Shown here: in pieces, positions 8,257 to 16,385 of the stretch | Position numbering within the stretch: the first letter of the stretch is position 1 | How the letters are laid out: every line of letters starts with the position of its first letter | Assembly (NCBI RefSeq): GCF_005508865.1 | Contig: NZ_SCOM01000002.1 | Coordinates: forward strand, 310,001-374,000 | DNA length: 64,000 nt | Direction: 5' to 3' | Source: Pseudomonas sp. F(2018) | GTDB lineage: Bacteria; Pseudomonadota; Gammaproteobacteria; Pseudomonadales; Pseudomonadaceae | The notes under the pieces: generated by a model | Database searches by the model: none | Told to the model about the DNA's origin: nothing | What the model saw: the letters and a program-made list of their open reading frames with translations, nothing else | Translations under genes and position numbers: made by a program

Positions 8257-9132
8257 TTATTCGTCGGAGAATAACGCGGCGATCTGGGCCCGACTCGATG
8301 CATGCAGTTTGCTGAGGATGTTCTGCATGTGGGTCTTCACCGTCTTGTCGCTGATGCCGAGGATCTGGCCGATTTCCCAGTTGGTCTTGCCGCGCACCAC
8401 CCAGCGGGCGATCTCGGTTTCCCGGCTCGACAGCAGCGAGGACGCCTGGGGGCTGCCGCGATCGTTCTGCTGCTCGCGCAGCTGTTTGCTGCCGCGTACG
8501 CGGTTCAGCGCGATGTGCAGGTAGGGCGCCAGCACGGTCATGCGCAGTTTGTTCTCGTGGCTGATGTTGGCGGCCGCGTTGACGAAGTAGTAGCCGGTGA
8601 AGGTGTTGCGCTGCAGTCCCGGGAGCACCATCCAGGCCACGTTGTCGATGCCGTGACGGCGGAAGATATCGGCCCAGATGCACTCGGTCGGGGTCTTCAG
8701 GTCGCAGGTGGTAGTGAACTTCGGGCGCCCGTAATGCTCGGCCAGGTCGATGTCCAGCGGCGGCACCAGGCCTTCGTTGCCGACGATCTCGCCCAGGCAC
8801 TCCTCCGACATGGCATCGGTATGGATCAGGTTGTAGACGAAGGCGCGGTGCGCCCTGATCCGGCCGCTGGCGAAGATGAAGTGTTCGCACGGCAGGTACA
8901 TCGCCAGGGCCTGCTGAGTGCGCAGCTTGAGGTCGTCTATGGTGCGTACCGAGGCGATGGCCGTCAGCATCCGCACCAGGGTCAGGCGCTCCTGATTGGC
9001 CTCCGGCAACAGCGGCAGCACCGGCGGCGAGTTGCGCTCACTGTCATACACGGCCGCCAGCGGTGCCCTCAGGGTATGCACCAGGCCGGAGGTCGGAGCT
9101 CGGAGCAGGGCACTGCCCGCCAGGAAACTCAT
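8257..9132 (-). CDS. LuxR-family transcriptional regulator
   Basis: 291 residues. The C-terminal ~60 residues form a GerE/LuxR helix-turn-helix: LSSRETEIARWVVRGKTNWE followed by IGQILGISDKTVKTHMQNIL. The N-terminal ~210 residues have no phosphoacceptor receiver motif and are not a clear acyl-homoserine-lactone domain; they resemble the ligand-binding half of solo LuxR proteins only loosely. The gene overlaps the acyl-AMP ligase stop by 4 bp (ATGA), so regulator and ligase are co-translated. It is the likely local controller of both arms of the fatty-amine cluster. Confidence 0.88.
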   Translation of the reverse strand: MSFLAGSALLRAPTSGLVHTLRAPLAAVYDSERNSPPVLPLLPEANQERLTLVRMLTAIASVRTIDDLKLRTQQALAMYLPCEHFIFASGRIRAHRAFVYNLIHTDAMSEECLGEIVGNEGLVPPLDIDLAEHYGRPKFTTTCDLKTPTECIWADIFRRHGIDNVAWMVLPGLQRNTFTGYYFVNAAANISHENKLRMTVLAPYLHIALNRVRGSKQLREQQNDRGSPQASSLLSSRETEIARWVVRGKTNWEIGQILGISDKTVKTHMQNILSKLHASSRAQIAALFSDE

Positions 9133-10979
9133 GCTTCCAGGGTCTGGCTGTTGAGAGTGGAATCGAGCAGGACACGACCGCCAAGCTCGGCGACCACGAC
9201 TTTCCTGCTCACCTCGATGCTGTCCGCCGGCAATTCCTCATGCAGCGCGCGGATCAATGGTTCGAACAGGCGCCGACACTCCTGGCGCCTGACCTTGCCG
9301 CTGGACGTGCGCGGCAGCGTGCCGCCGAACACCAGCAGGACTATGGGTTGTGCCACCCGGTGCTGTTGCCAGAGATCGGCCTTGATGTCGGCCAGCACGC
9401 GCGCCACGTCCAATTGCCGGACGGAGCGCCGCTCCACTTCCTGGGCCACCACCAGTTGCTCGCTGTCCTCCAGCTCGACGCTGAACACCGCCGAGCCGTC
9501 CGGGCGGAAGCTCTCGTCGGCGCGGAACACCGTGCTCTCGATATCGCCGGGATGGTGGTTGACGCCATTGAGGATGATCAGGTCCTTGAGGCGGCCGGTG
9601 ACATACAGCTCGCCGTCGAGCAGGAAACCGAGATCACCGCTGCGGAAGTAGTTGCTGTGTCCGGCCTGTTCCGGGCGCGCCGGGAGGAATGCCTCGGCGG
9701 TGCTCTCCGGGCGTCGCCAGTAGCCCTGGGCGACGCTGTCGCCGACCACGCAGATCTCGCCGACCCGGCCCTCGGGCAGGCGTTCGCCGGTCTGCGGATC
9801 GCCGATGAAGGGCTCGTGGCCGGGAATGCCGCGCCCGCTGCTGACCAGGGTGCGTACCCGCACCTCCGGCGACTCCATGACGAAGGCGTGGGCCACCGGC
9901 TCGGCGCGGTTGTCTTCGAGCAGCGGGGCATGGAAGTGGCGGATCACCGGCTCGCGCACGGCGCGGTCGCAGGTGACCAGCAGAGTGCCTTCGGCCAGGC
10001 CGTAGCAGGGGAAGGCCGCACCGCTTTTGAAGCCGCAGCGGGAGAACTTGGCGTGGAAGGACTCGAGCGTCTGCGCCCGCACATGCTCGGCGCCGTTGAA
10101 GGCGATCTCCCAGCAGCTGAGGTCGAGGTCGGCCAGTTCCTCGTCCTTGACCTTCTTCAGGCACAGTTCATAAGCGAAGTTGGGGCCGCCGCTGATGGTG
10201 CCGCGGTACTTGCTGATGGCCTGCAACCAGCGCAGCGGGCGTTGCAGGAAGTGGATCGGTGCCATCAGGGTGCAGGGGTAGCCGACATAGACCGACTGCA
10301 GGATGCCGCCGATCAGGCCCATGTCGTGGTAAGGCGGCAGCCAGCTGACGTTGTGGCTGCCCTGATGGGTGGAGAAGTTCTCGTGGATGCTCTGCGAGTT
10401 GTGGATCAGGTTGCCGTGGGTGACCACCACGCCCTTGGGCGTGCCGGTGGAGCCCGAGGTGTATTGCAGGAAGGCGGCGTCGGCGCGGGTGACCGCGACC
10501 GGGCTCCAGTCGCTGGCGCTGGTGTCGAGCTGGGTGATGTCCAGCACCTGTGTCGCCGGTGCCGTCTCGGCCAGCCGGGTGCGAATCGCCTCGGTGTCTT
10601 CCCGGGTGGTCAGGGCCGCCGCCGGGTTGCAGTCGCCGAGGATGCCGTCCAGGCGATCCAGGGTCTTGGTGGCGCCTGGCGGGTAGGCCGGCACCGCGAT
10701 CAGGCCGGCATACAGGCAGGCGAGGAAGCCGGTCACATAGTCGAGGCCTGGTTTGAGCAGGATCAGCACCCGGTCGCCCGGCACGCAATGGCGTTGCAGG
10801 GCGGCGGCCGCGGCGCGGGCGGCGCGGTCCAGTTCGGCGAAGGTGATGGTGATCTCGTTATCGCGGCCGTCCAGCAGAAAACGGTAGGCGAGTTGATCGG
10901 GAATCGTCTTGGCGTGGTGTTGCAGACTCTCCGCGAAGTTTGCGTAAGAGAGGTGCTGGTTATGCTCTTTTTCGATCAT
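9129..10979 (-). CDS. fatty acyl-AMP ligase (fatty acid:ACP loading enzyme)
   Basis: 616 residues of the ANL superfamily. Motifs include the P-loop YTSGSTGTPKG (~173-183), SWLPPYHDMGLIGG, which is typical of fatty acyl-AMP ligases, YGLAEGTLLV, and RSGDLGFLLDGELYVTGRLKD. It should adenylate a free fatty acid and transfer it to the phosphopantetheine arm of the ACP at 7649-7900, as TamA-like and lipopeptide starter ligases do. There is no fused carrier domain. The ATG follows GGGGAAAG by about 9 bases. It is first in a two-gene operon with the LuxR regulator. Confidence 0.9.
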   Translation of the reverse strand: MIEKEHNQHLSYANFAESLQHHAKTIPDQLAYRFLLDGRDNEITITFAELDRAARAAAAALQRHCVPGDRVLILLKPGLDYVTGFLACLYAGLIAVPAYPPGATKTLDRLDGILGDCNPAAALTTREDTEAIRTRLAETAPATQVLDITQLDTSASDWSPVAVTRADAAFLQYTSGSTGTPKGVVVTHGNLIHNSQSIHENFSTHQGSHNVSWLPPYHDMGLIGGILQSVYVGYPCTLMAPIHFLQRPLRWLQAISKYRGTISGGPNFAYELCLKKVKDEELADLDLSCWEIAFNGAEHVRAQTLESFHAKFSRCGFKSGAAFPCYGLAEGTLLVTCDRAVREPVIRHFHAPLLEDNRAEPVAHAFVMESPEVRVRTLVSSGRGIPGHEPFIGDPQTGERLPEGRVGEICVVGDSVAQGYWRRPESTAEAFLPARPEQAGHSNYFRSGDLGFLLDGELYVTGRLKDLIILNGVNHHPGDIESTVFRADESFRPDGSAVFSVELEDSEQLVVAQEVERRSVRQLDVARVLADIKADLWQQHRVAQPIVLLVFGGTLPRTSSGKVRRQECRRLFEPLIRALHEELPADSIEVSRKVVVAELGGRVLLDSTLNSQTLEA

Positions 10980-11372
10980 GTGCTCAACTTTCCCCGATCA
11001 CTTATATCGATCTTCTATGACCATTATTCCGAACAACCGGAGCCGTCTGCGTAGAAGGCTTTGCCGCATTCATCCTCTTGAAGCATCTATCCGAAGGGAA
11101 TACTCCAAACGGCGTATATCTGCCATCTCTCTCCCTACCGCATATTCGACAGACGGTCCGATATGTCGACGAGTTCAACTCCCGAAGGACTTCAGCTCTT
11201 TTGGTGTCCTTATATGTGAACCGGCAGGTTCTATATTTCGCGATATTACAAAGCCAGCGCTATTGGATTGGATGCTGTTATTTCGAACACTTGCACATGA
11301 ATAGTGCAGGCCGATGACAGCCACTCTCCAAGAATGCGTTGCGTTGAATGAACAACCCGTCAGGAGAGTGCG
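10980..11372. other. divergent intergenic region between acyl-AMP ligase and amidase
   Basis: 393 bp between two divergent operons, AT-richer than the surrounding genes and without a credible ORF. It must contain promoters for both directions. The only sequence element I can support is the imperfect 16-bp palindrome at 11101-11116. Confidence 0.6.
11101..11116. promoter_or_regulatory. candidate operator, 16-bp palindrome, copy 2
   Basis: TACTCCAAACGGCGTA matches copy 1 (8115-8130) at 13 of 16 positions, including the whole left half TACTCCAA and the right-end GTA. It lies 122 bp upstream of the acyl-AMP ligase start and about 257 bp upstream of the amidase start, so it could coordinate both. 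Confidence 0.5.
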
Positions 11373-12842
11373 ATGCCCTTTAGCGAATACGCAGAATTCG
11401 ATGCCCTCGGGCTTGCCGAGTTGGTCAGGAAGCGCGAGGTGCAGCCCTCCGAACTGGTAGAGGAGTCGATCCGCCGCATCGAGGCCCTCAACCCCGCGAC
11501 CAACGCGGTGGTCTACAAGGCCTACGACACGGCCAGGGCACTGGCGGCGCAACAGGACCGGGCCACGCCTGCCGGCCCGCTGCATGGCGTGCCGTTCCTG
11601 CTCAAGGACATCCTCGGCGATTGCCAGGGCATGCCGTCGGCACTGTCGTCGTGCATGTTGCGCGAGCGGGTGATGGAGCAGGACTGCGAGCTGGTCAGCC
11701 GCTGGCGCAAGGCCGGGCTGAATTTCATCGGCAAATCCAACACCCCGGAGTTCGGCATCCTGCCGACCACCGAATGCGCCTTCTACGGGCCGGCGCGCAA
11801 TCCCTGGAACCTGGACTACTCGACCGGCGGCTCCAGCGGCGGCGCGGCGGCGGCGGTGGCCTGCGGCATGGTGCCGGCGGCCCACGGCAATGATGGTGGC
11901 GGCTCGATCCGCATTCCCGCCTCGTGCTGCGGCCTGGTGGGGCTCAAGCCGACCCGCGCACGCAACTCGCTGGCCCCGGATTTCGGCGAATTGCTCAGCG
12001 GCCTGCTCGACGAGCATGTGCTGACCCGCACGGTGCGCGACAGCGCCGCCTTGCTCGATGCCACCCACGGCGTGGTGCCGGGCGATCCCTATCGCGCTCC
12101 GCCGGTGAGCGGCACCTTCCTCGGCGAGCTGGCGCGCGAGCCCGGCAAACTGCGCATCGCCTTCTCCCGCGTCGACCCGGCCGGTCGGCCGCTGCATCCC
12201 GATTGCATCGAGGCGGTGGAGAAGACTGCCAGGCTGCTGGAATCGCTCGGCCATGTGGTCGAGGAGGCGCAGCCGCAGATCGAGCCGGAAAGCTTCGTCG
12301 GTGCCTTCACCACCCTGTGGTTCTCCGGCATCGCCTTCGCCGTGGAACTGATGAGCCTGCAACTGGGGCGCCCTCCGCAGGAGGGCGAGCTGGAAGGCCT
12401 GACCCGTGCAGTGCAGCAGCGTGGCCGTGCCGTCAGCGCGGTGGAATACCAGCTGTCCGAGCTGGTGCTGCAGCAGGTCGGCCGGGAGATGGCGCGTTTC
12501 CATCAGACCTACGACTGCTGGCTGACGCCGACCCTGGCGACCCCGCCGATCCGCAATGGTGTGGTCGATGTGCAGGAACAGGACCTGGACAAGGCCTACG
12601 CACCGCTGCTGGACTACAGCCCGTTCACCGCCATCCACAACGCCTCCGGGCAGCCGGCCATTTCCCTGCCGGTGCACTGGAATGCCGCGGGCCTGCCGAT
12701 CGGCCTGATGCTCAGCGCCGAGTTCGGCGGCGAGGCGCTGCTGCTGCGCCTGGCCGGCCAGCTGGAACAGGCGCAACCGTGGAAGCAGCGGCGCCCGGAG
12801 CTGTTCCTGCAGCTGCAGGCCGCCGCCCCGGCGCTGGCCTGA
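11373..12842 (+). CDS. amidase signature family hydrolase
   Basis: 489 residues with the Ser-cisSer-Lys triad of the amidase signature family: Lys78 in FLLKDI, Ser154 in [12 protein letters not shown] and Ser178 in [10 protein letters not shown]. Length and layout match bacterial relatives of fatty acid amide hydrolase and other C-N hydrolases; no signal peptide is visible, so it is cytoplasmic. The ATG follows AGGAGAG. It is transcribed away from the acyl-AMP ligase and is 14 bp from a desaturase. Cleavage (or reverse formation) of an amide derived from the cluster's amine is plausible, but that is an inference from context. Confidence 0.88.
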   Translation: MPFSEYAEFDALGLAELVRKREVQPSELVEESIRRIEALNPATNAVVYKAYDTARALAAQQDRATPAGPLHGVPFLLKDILGDCQGMPSALSSCMLRERVMEQDCELVSRWRKAGLNFIGKSNTPEFGILPTTECAFYGPARNPWNLDYSTGGSSGGAAAAVACGMVPAAHGNDGGGSIRIPASCCGLVGLKPTRARNSLAPDFGELLSGLLDEHVLTRTVRDSAALLDATHGVVPGDPYRAPPVSGTFLGELAREPGKLRIAFSRVDPAGRPLHPDCIEAVEKTARLLESLGHVVEEAQPQIEPESFVGAFTTLWFSGIAFAVELMSLQLGRPPQEGELEGLTRAVQQRGRAVSAVEYQLSELVLQQVGREMARFHQTYDCWLTPTLATPPIRNGVVDVQEQDLDKAYAPLLDYSPFTAIHNASGQPAISLPVHWNAAGLPIGLMLSAEFGGEALLLRLAGQLEQAQPWKQRRPELFLQLQAAAPALA

Positions 12843-12856
12843 GCGAGGAGGGCGCG

Positions 12857-13993
12857 ATGACGGTCCACGAGCCCCTGCGGCAAACCGCGGAAACTGCCGT
12901 GCCCTGGCCCACCGACGCGCTGAGCCGCGAGGAGCTGGCGCGCTTCGGCAAGGAGCTGATCCGCCAGACGCTGCCCTTCACCGTCGAGGATCGGCGCCGC
13001 AGCTGGTGGCATTTCTGGACCAGCTTCGCGGCGCTCGCGCTGTTCGGCGTCGGCGCCGCCGCACCGCTGTGGTGGCCGCTGCGCCTGGTGTTCAGCGTGC
13101 TGCTCGGGCTGGCGCTGGTGCGCATGTTCGTGCTGTTCCATGACTACATGCATGGCGCGATATTGCGCGGCTCGCGCTTCGCCGATCTGTTCTTCAAGGG
13201 CTACGGCCTGATGCTGCTGGCGCCGCCGACGCTGTGGAAGCAGTCCCACGACTACCACCACGGCCACAGCTGCCAGTACGTCGGTGCCGAGCAGGGGCGC
13301 CTGCCGCTGCTGTCCACCCATACCGACCTGGGCACCTTCCCGCTGATCTCCACCGAGGAGTACGCCCGCGCCAGCACCTGGAAGCGCCTGCGCTATCGCA
13401 TCGCGCGCCACCCGCTGATGATCCTGCTCGGTTCGCAGACCATCTTCGTGTTCAGCATCTGCCTGGTCTCGCTGATCACCCAGCCGCGCCACCGCTGGTG
13501 GTCGCTGCTGGCCCTGTCGCTGAACCTGGCCACGGTGCTGCTGCTGTCGCACTTCGCCCCCGACCTGCTGCTGTACCTGCTGCTGATCCCCATCCTGGTG
13601 GGCTCGGCGCTGGGCGTGTACATGTTCTACTGCCAGCACAACTTCCCCGGCGCGCGTTACCCCCAGGGCGAGGACTGGGACTACGTGGAGACGGCGATCC
13701 ATTCCTCCAGCTACATGCGCACCGGACCGGTCATGGCCTGGTTCACCGCCAATATCGGCTACCACCATGTGCACCATGCCAATTCGACCATCCCTTTCTA
13801 TCGCCTGCCCGAGGCGATGGCGGCGATCCCGGCGCTGCGCGAGCCGACCGTCACCTCGCTGCATCCGCGTGATATCTGGCGCTGCCTCAGCCTCAAGCTG
13901 TGGGACCCGGCGGCCAAACGCATGATCAGCTTCCGCGAGTTCCACCAGCAGGCCGCCGCCCGGGCCGCCGAGGGAATTTCGCAGGGGGCTTAA
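12857..13993 (+). CDS. membrane fatty acid desaturase (third of the cluster)
   Basis: 378 residues with histidine boxes HDYMH (95-99), HDYHHGH (131-137) and HHVHH (303-307) and hydrophobic segments at ~55-92, 186-208 and 215-258. It belongs to the FA_desaturase family but differs in spacing from the two minus-strand desaturases. It forms a two-gene operon with the amidase (14-bp gap, GAGGAGG before the ATG). It may act on the same acyl chain, or on membrane lipid feeding the acyl-AMP ligase. Confidence 0.87.
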   Translation: MTVHEPLRQTAETAVPWPTDALSREELARFGKELIRQTLPFTVEDRRRSWWHFWTSFAALALFGVGAAAPLWWPLRLVFSVLLGLALVRMFVLFHDYMHGAILRGSRFADLFFKGYGLMLLAPPTLWKQSHDYHHGHSCQYVGAEQGRLPLLSTHTDLGTFPLISTEEYARASTWKRLRYRIARHPLMILLGSQTIFVFSICLVSLITQPRHRWWSLLALSLNLATVLLLSHFAPDLLLYLLLIPILVGSALGVYMFYCQHNFPGARYPQGEDWDYVETAIHSSSYMRTGPVMAWFTANIGYHHVHHANSTIPFYRLPEAMAAIPALREPTVTSLHPRDIWRCLSLKLWDPAAKRMISFREFHQQAAARAAEGISQGA

Positions 13994-14057
13994 CCCGGAC
14001 CGGCATGGCGCTGCGTCTACCCAGGCGAATGGACTTTTCGCCCGAGGAGAACCCGCC

Positions 14058-15800
14058 ATGTCCAGCATCACCGTTCTGATTCGCCAACCCCTGCTCGCCG
14101 GCTTCGGCGCCACCCTGGCGCTGGGCCTGGTGGCCTGCAGCGCCTCCAACGATGAACCCGCCACCAGCGTCGTGGTGCCCAAGGCGGCCGAGTCCCGTGC
14201 CAAGCAGGAAATGCTGCACGAGGAGGTCGATGCCAACGCCTCTTATGCTCCGCAGCCCGCAGCCGTGGCCGGTGCCCTGGAGGCGCGCAAGGCCATGCCG
14301 CAGAGCGTGCCGATGATCGCCCCGGCGGCGCCGCTGGCCGACAGCGCCGCCTTCGGCTACCAGGACGTCTACCGCGAGCAGTACCAGAAGATCGAGAGCA
14401 GCCCGGTGCAGGCCGTGGCCCAGCAACCGGTATCGACCTTCAGCATCGACGTCGACACCGGCGCCTACGCCAATGTGCGGCGCTTCCTCAACGACGGCAG
14501 CCTGCCGCCCAAGGACGCGGTGCGCCTGGAGGAGCTGGTCAACTACTTCCCCTACGCCTATCCCAAGCCCGAGGGTGACGTGCCGTTCAGCGTCGCCACC
14601 GAGCTGGCGACCACCCCATGGAACCCCGAGACCCGCCTGCTGCGCGTGGCGATCAAGGCTGCCGACCTGAGCGCCGCCGAGCTGCCGCCGGCCAACCTGG
14701 TGTTCCTGGTCGACGTGTCCGGCTCCATGGACCGCCGCGAGGGCCTGCCGATGGTGCAGAGCACGCTCAAGTTGCTGGTCGATCAGCTGCGCCCGCAGGA
14801 TCGCGTGGCCCTGGTCACCTATGCCGGCAATGCCAGCGTGGTACTGGAATCCACCGCCGGCAGCGAGAAGGCCAAGATTCGCACCGCCATCGACCAGCTC
14901 ACCGCCGGTGGCTCCACCGCCGGCGAGTCGGGCATCCAGCTGGCCTACCAGGAAGCGCAGAAGGGCATGCTCGAGGACGGCATCAACCGCATCCTGCTGG
15001 CCACCGACGGCGACTTCAACGTCGGCATCAGCGACTTCGAGACGCTCAAGCAACTGGCCGCCGACAAGCGCAAGACCGGTGTGTCGCTGACCACCCTCGG
15101 CTTCGGTACCGACAACTACAACGAGCAGCTGATGGAGCAGCTGGCCGATGCCGGCGACGGCAACTACGCCTACATCGACAACCTGCGCGAGGCGCGCAAG
15201 GTGCTGGTCGACCAGCTCAGCTCGACCCTGGCGGTGGTGGCCAAGGACGTGAAGATCCAGGTCGAGTTCAACCCGGCCGAGGTCAGCGAGTACCGCCTGC
15301 TGGGCTACGAGAACCGCGCGCTGAAGCGTGAGGACTTCAGCAACGACAAGGTCGACGCCGGCGAGATCGGTGCCGGGCATACCGTCACCGCCCTGTACGA
15401 AGTGGTGCCGGTGGGCGCCAAGGGCTGGCTGGAGCCGCTGCGCTATGCCCAGACCAAGGAGCAGCAAGGCAAGGCCGGCGAGATCGCCTGGCTGCGCCTG
15501 CGCTACAAGGCCCCGCAAGGTGGTGCCAGCAAGCTGGTCGAGCGCCCGATCGGCAAGGGCGAGGCGACGCCGATCGCCGAGGCCAGCGACGACCTGCGCT
15601 TCGCCGCCGCGGTGGCCGCCTTCGCCCAGCAGCTCAAGGATGCCAAGTACACCGGCAACTTCGGCCTGGCCGACAGCGCCAAGCTGGCGCGTGGGGCCAA
15701 GGGCGAGGATCCGTTCGGCCTGCGTGGCGAGTTCGTGCAGCTGGTGGAACTGGCGCAGAGCCTGCAAACTCCGCAAAACGTTCAAGTCAGGGCCGACTAA
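14058..15800 (+). CDS. VWA-domain lipoprotein (YfbK-like)
   Basis: 580 residues. A hydrophobic signal ends in the lipobox LVAC with Cys27 as the probable lipid-modified residue. A von Willebrand factor A domain starts near residue 212 with the metal-site motif DVSGSM (~219-224) and continues with LATDGDFNVG. The C-terminal ~190 residues match the region that follows VWA in YfbK-type proteins (DUF3520). The likely location is anchored to a membrane, facing the periplasm. The stop is directly followed by the TTG of the ECF sigma factor, so the three genes 14058-17284 appear to form one operon. Its ligand is unknown. Confidence 0.85.
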   Translation: MSSITVLIRQPLLAGFGATLALGLVACSASNDEPATSVVVPKAAESRAKQEMLHEEVDANASYAPQPAAVAGALEARKAMPQSVPMIAPAAPLADSAAFGYQDVYREQYQKIESSPVQAVAQQPVSTFSIDVDTGAYANVRRFLNDGSLPPKDAVRLEELVNYFPYAYPKPEGDVPFSVATELATTPWNPETRLLRVAIKAADLSAAELPPANLVFLVDVSGSMDRREGLPMVQSTLKLLVDQLRPQDRVALVTYAGNASVVLESTAGSEKAKIRTAIDQLTAGGSTAGESGIQLAYQEAQKGMLEDGINRILLATDGDFNVGISDFETLKQLAADKRKTGVSLTTLGFGTDNYNEQLMEQLADAGDGNYAYIDNLREARKVLVDQLSSTLAVVAKDVKIQVEFNPAEVSEYRLLGYENRALKREDFSNDKVDAGEIGAGHTVTALYEVVPVGAKGWLEPLRYAQTKEQQGKAGEIAWLRLRYKAPQGGASKLVERPIGKGEATPIAEASDDLRFAAAVAAFAQQLKDAKYTGNFGLADSAKLARGAKGEDPFGLRGEFVQLVELAQSLQTPQNVQVRAD

Positions 15801-16385
15801 TTGAACCAACCACTGAAGGACGATGACGCCGCGCTCTTGCGGCGTTATCGCAATGGCGAGGCGGCGGCGTTCACGCAACTCTATGAGCGCCACCGCCTCG
15901 GCCTGTTCCGCTTCCTGCTCGGCCTGTGCGGCGACCATGCGCTGGCCGAGGAGGTGTTCCAGGACACCTGGATGAGCCTGATCCGCAGCGCCAGCGAGCA
16001 GCGCGAGGCGGTGCTGTTCAAGACCTGGCTGTACCAGATCGCGCGCAATCGCCTGATCGACCACTGGCGCAAGAGCGGGCGCCACCAGGGAAAGCTCGAT
16101 GAGTACGACGAGGCGCAGCACGCCAGCGCCGACCCCGGCCCCGGCCCCGAGCAGCAGCTGCTGCTCAGTCGCGATCAGGAACGCCTGCAGGCGGCGCTGG
16201 CCGATCTGCCCGAGGAGCAGCGCGAGGTGTTCCTGCTGCGCGCCCACGGCGATCTTGAACTTCACCAGATTGCCGAACTCACCCGTACTCCGGCGGAAAC
16301 CGTGAAGAGCCGCCTGCGTTATGCGCTGAACAAGTTACGTCGGCTGCTGGCCGATCCGGCTTCGGCCGAGGAGGTATCCGCATGA
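15801..16385 (+). CDS. sbrI: ECF-type RNA polymerase sigma factor (SbrI-like)
   Basis: 194 residues. Region 2 includes LFKTWLYQIARNRLIDHWRK and region 4 includes LPEEQREVFLLRAHGDLEL and TPAETVKSRLRYALNKLRR. The only in-frame start next to the VWA stop is a TTG; CAGGG lies about 9 bases before it. It overlaps the downstream membrane gene by 4 bp (ATGA), the classic sigma/anti-sigma layout. In P. aeruginosa the swarming/biofilm sigma SbrI and its anti-sigma SbrR neighbour the atu cluster, as this pair does here; the name rests on that synteny from memory. Confidence 0.8.
   Translation: MNQPLKDDDAALLRRYRNGEAAAFTQLYERHRLGLFRFLLGLCGDHALAEEVFQDTWMSLIRSASEQREAVLFKTWLYQIARNRLIDHWRKSGRHQGKLDEYDEAQHASADPGPGPEQQLLLSRDQERLQAALADLPEEQREVFLLRAHGDLELHQIAELTRTPAETVKSRLRYALNKLRRLLADPASAEEVSA

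Noticed and set aside
396-13993. Full tambjamine cluster
   Set aside because: No pyrrole-forming, bipyrrole or condensing genes are present; only the fatty-amine half is matched.
396-13993. Polyyne cluster
   Set aside because: Multiple desaturases, an acyl-AMP ligase and ACP are shared with polyyne clusters, but no thioesterase or rubredoxin gene was seen, and the release enzyme is a reductase/aminotransferase.
13926-16265. Minus-strand frame of 779 codons
   Set aside because: Antisense to the VWA and sigma genes, whose domains are clear.
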